DNA of 7,965 bases. Origin: Solirubrobacteraceae bacterium. Lineage in GTDB: Bacteria > Actinomycetota > Thermoleophilia > Solirubrobacterales > Solirubrobacteraceae. The stretch spans positions 1-7,965 of the forward strand of contig JAICJK010000090.1 in NCBI GenBank assembly GCA_025928415.1, given 5' to 3'. The notes beneath the pieces are model-generated. The model worked only from the letters and a program-made list of their open reading frames with translations, did not search any database and was not told the origin of the DNA. Below are positions 7,639 to 7,965 of this stretch, piece by piece (position 1 is the stretch's first letter; each line of letters begins with the position of its first letter). A program made the translations under genes and the position numbers.

Positions 7639-7965
7639 CTAGGCGCTCACGACCACCTTGGCCGCGCGCAGGATCGTGTCGTCGTAGCGGTAGCCGGGCT
7701 GGTAGACCTCGACGACGATCCCGGCCTGCGTGCCCTCCACCGGCAGCTGCGCGACGGCCTCGTGGCGGTGGGGGTCGAACGCCTCGCCCTTGGGCGACTC
7801 GGCGACGACGCCGACGCGCGTCAGCGCGCCCGCGAGCTCCTGCTGCACCAGGCGGATGCCGTGGGTCAGGTGGTGGTCGCCGGGGCCCTCGGCGGTCTCC
7901 GCCGCCGCGATCGCGCGGTCGAGGTTGTCCAGCGCGGGCAGCAGCTCGCGCACGAGCTTGCCGAC
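7639..7965 (-). CDS. grpE: GrpE nucleotide exchange factor (3' part, cut by window edge)
   Basis: The last 108 codons of grpE; the frame is open to the edge and the N-terminal coiled coil lies outside. GrpE is the DnaK nucleotide exchange factor. Visible: KLVRELLPALDNLDRA in the long helix, then FDPHRHEAVAQ in the start of the beta domain, and the family end GYRYDDTILRAAKVVV, matching the GY...LR.A.V pattern of GrpE C-termini. A GTG at 7953 could be misread as the start, but the upstream in-frame residues VGKL continue the GrpE helix, so the gene is partial. It stops with TAG 5 nt before dnaJ. dnaK probably lies further right, as in the usual actinobacterial operon. Confidence 0.93.
   Translation of the reverse strand, partial: VGKLVRELLPALDNLDRAIAAAETAEGPGDHHLTHGIRLVQQELAGALTRVGVVAESPKGEAFDPHRHEAVAQLPVEGTQAGIVVEVYQPGYRYDDTILRAAKVVVSA

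Noticed and set aside
6467..7642. Plus-strand frame of 391 codons opposite dnaJ
   Set aside because: Antisense shadow of a complete type I DnaJ.

Overview
The window is a very GC-rich chromosomal segment with strong G/C preference at third codon positions. Its gene content and order (grpE-dnaJ-hspR, then clpB, then a purD-purE pair) fit a deep-branching actinobacterium. The style of the secreted and small proteins suggests Thermoleophilia/Solirubrobacterales, but that placement is an inference from protein appearance; no rRNA or other taxonomic marker is present.

Right part (about 5730-7965, minus strand): a heat-shock chaperone operon of the actinobacterial dnaK-grpE-dnaJ-hspR type. The 3' end of grpE enters from the right edge. 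dnaJ follows after 5 nt, hspR overlaps the dnaJ stop by one base, and a 70-codon ORF of uncertain function follows 24 nt later. GrpE and DnaJ are the co-chaperones of DnaK, which is presumably encoded just outside the window, and HspR is the repressor of such operons.

Middle part (2858-5498): clpB, the ring-forming AAA+ disaggregase that works with DnaK/DnaJ/GrpE, transcribed leftward from its own promoter. That promoter has a good -35/-10 pair, two 14-bp near-identical direct repeats 21 bp apart covering the -10 and leader, and a perfect inverted repeat abutting the -35. These are the most likely control sites for HspR or another stress regulator. A 70-codon hydrophilic, acidic small gene (5499-5711) is transcribed divergently from clpB and converges on the chaperone operon over a GC hairpin.

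Left part (1-2874): a plus-strand gene for a secreted 243-residue protein whose 3' end overlaps the 3' end of clpB by 17 bp. Divergent from it runs a minus-strand purine cluster: a 93-residue GYD-domain protein, purD (GAR synthetase) and purE (N5-CAIR mutase), with purD and purE sharing an ATGA stop/start overlap. The cluster probably continues past the left edge.

Most of this is conserved housekeeping and stress-response DNA; I see no mobile element, CRISPR array, RNA gene or obvious new defence or biosynthetic system. What deserves a second look is residue- or site-level: the clpB operator, a short loop in the ClpB D2 domain, a PurE lacking a histidine of the class I signature loop, a DnaJ with His at the Tyr25 position, an HspR with a highly charged tail, and two uncharacterised small genes.
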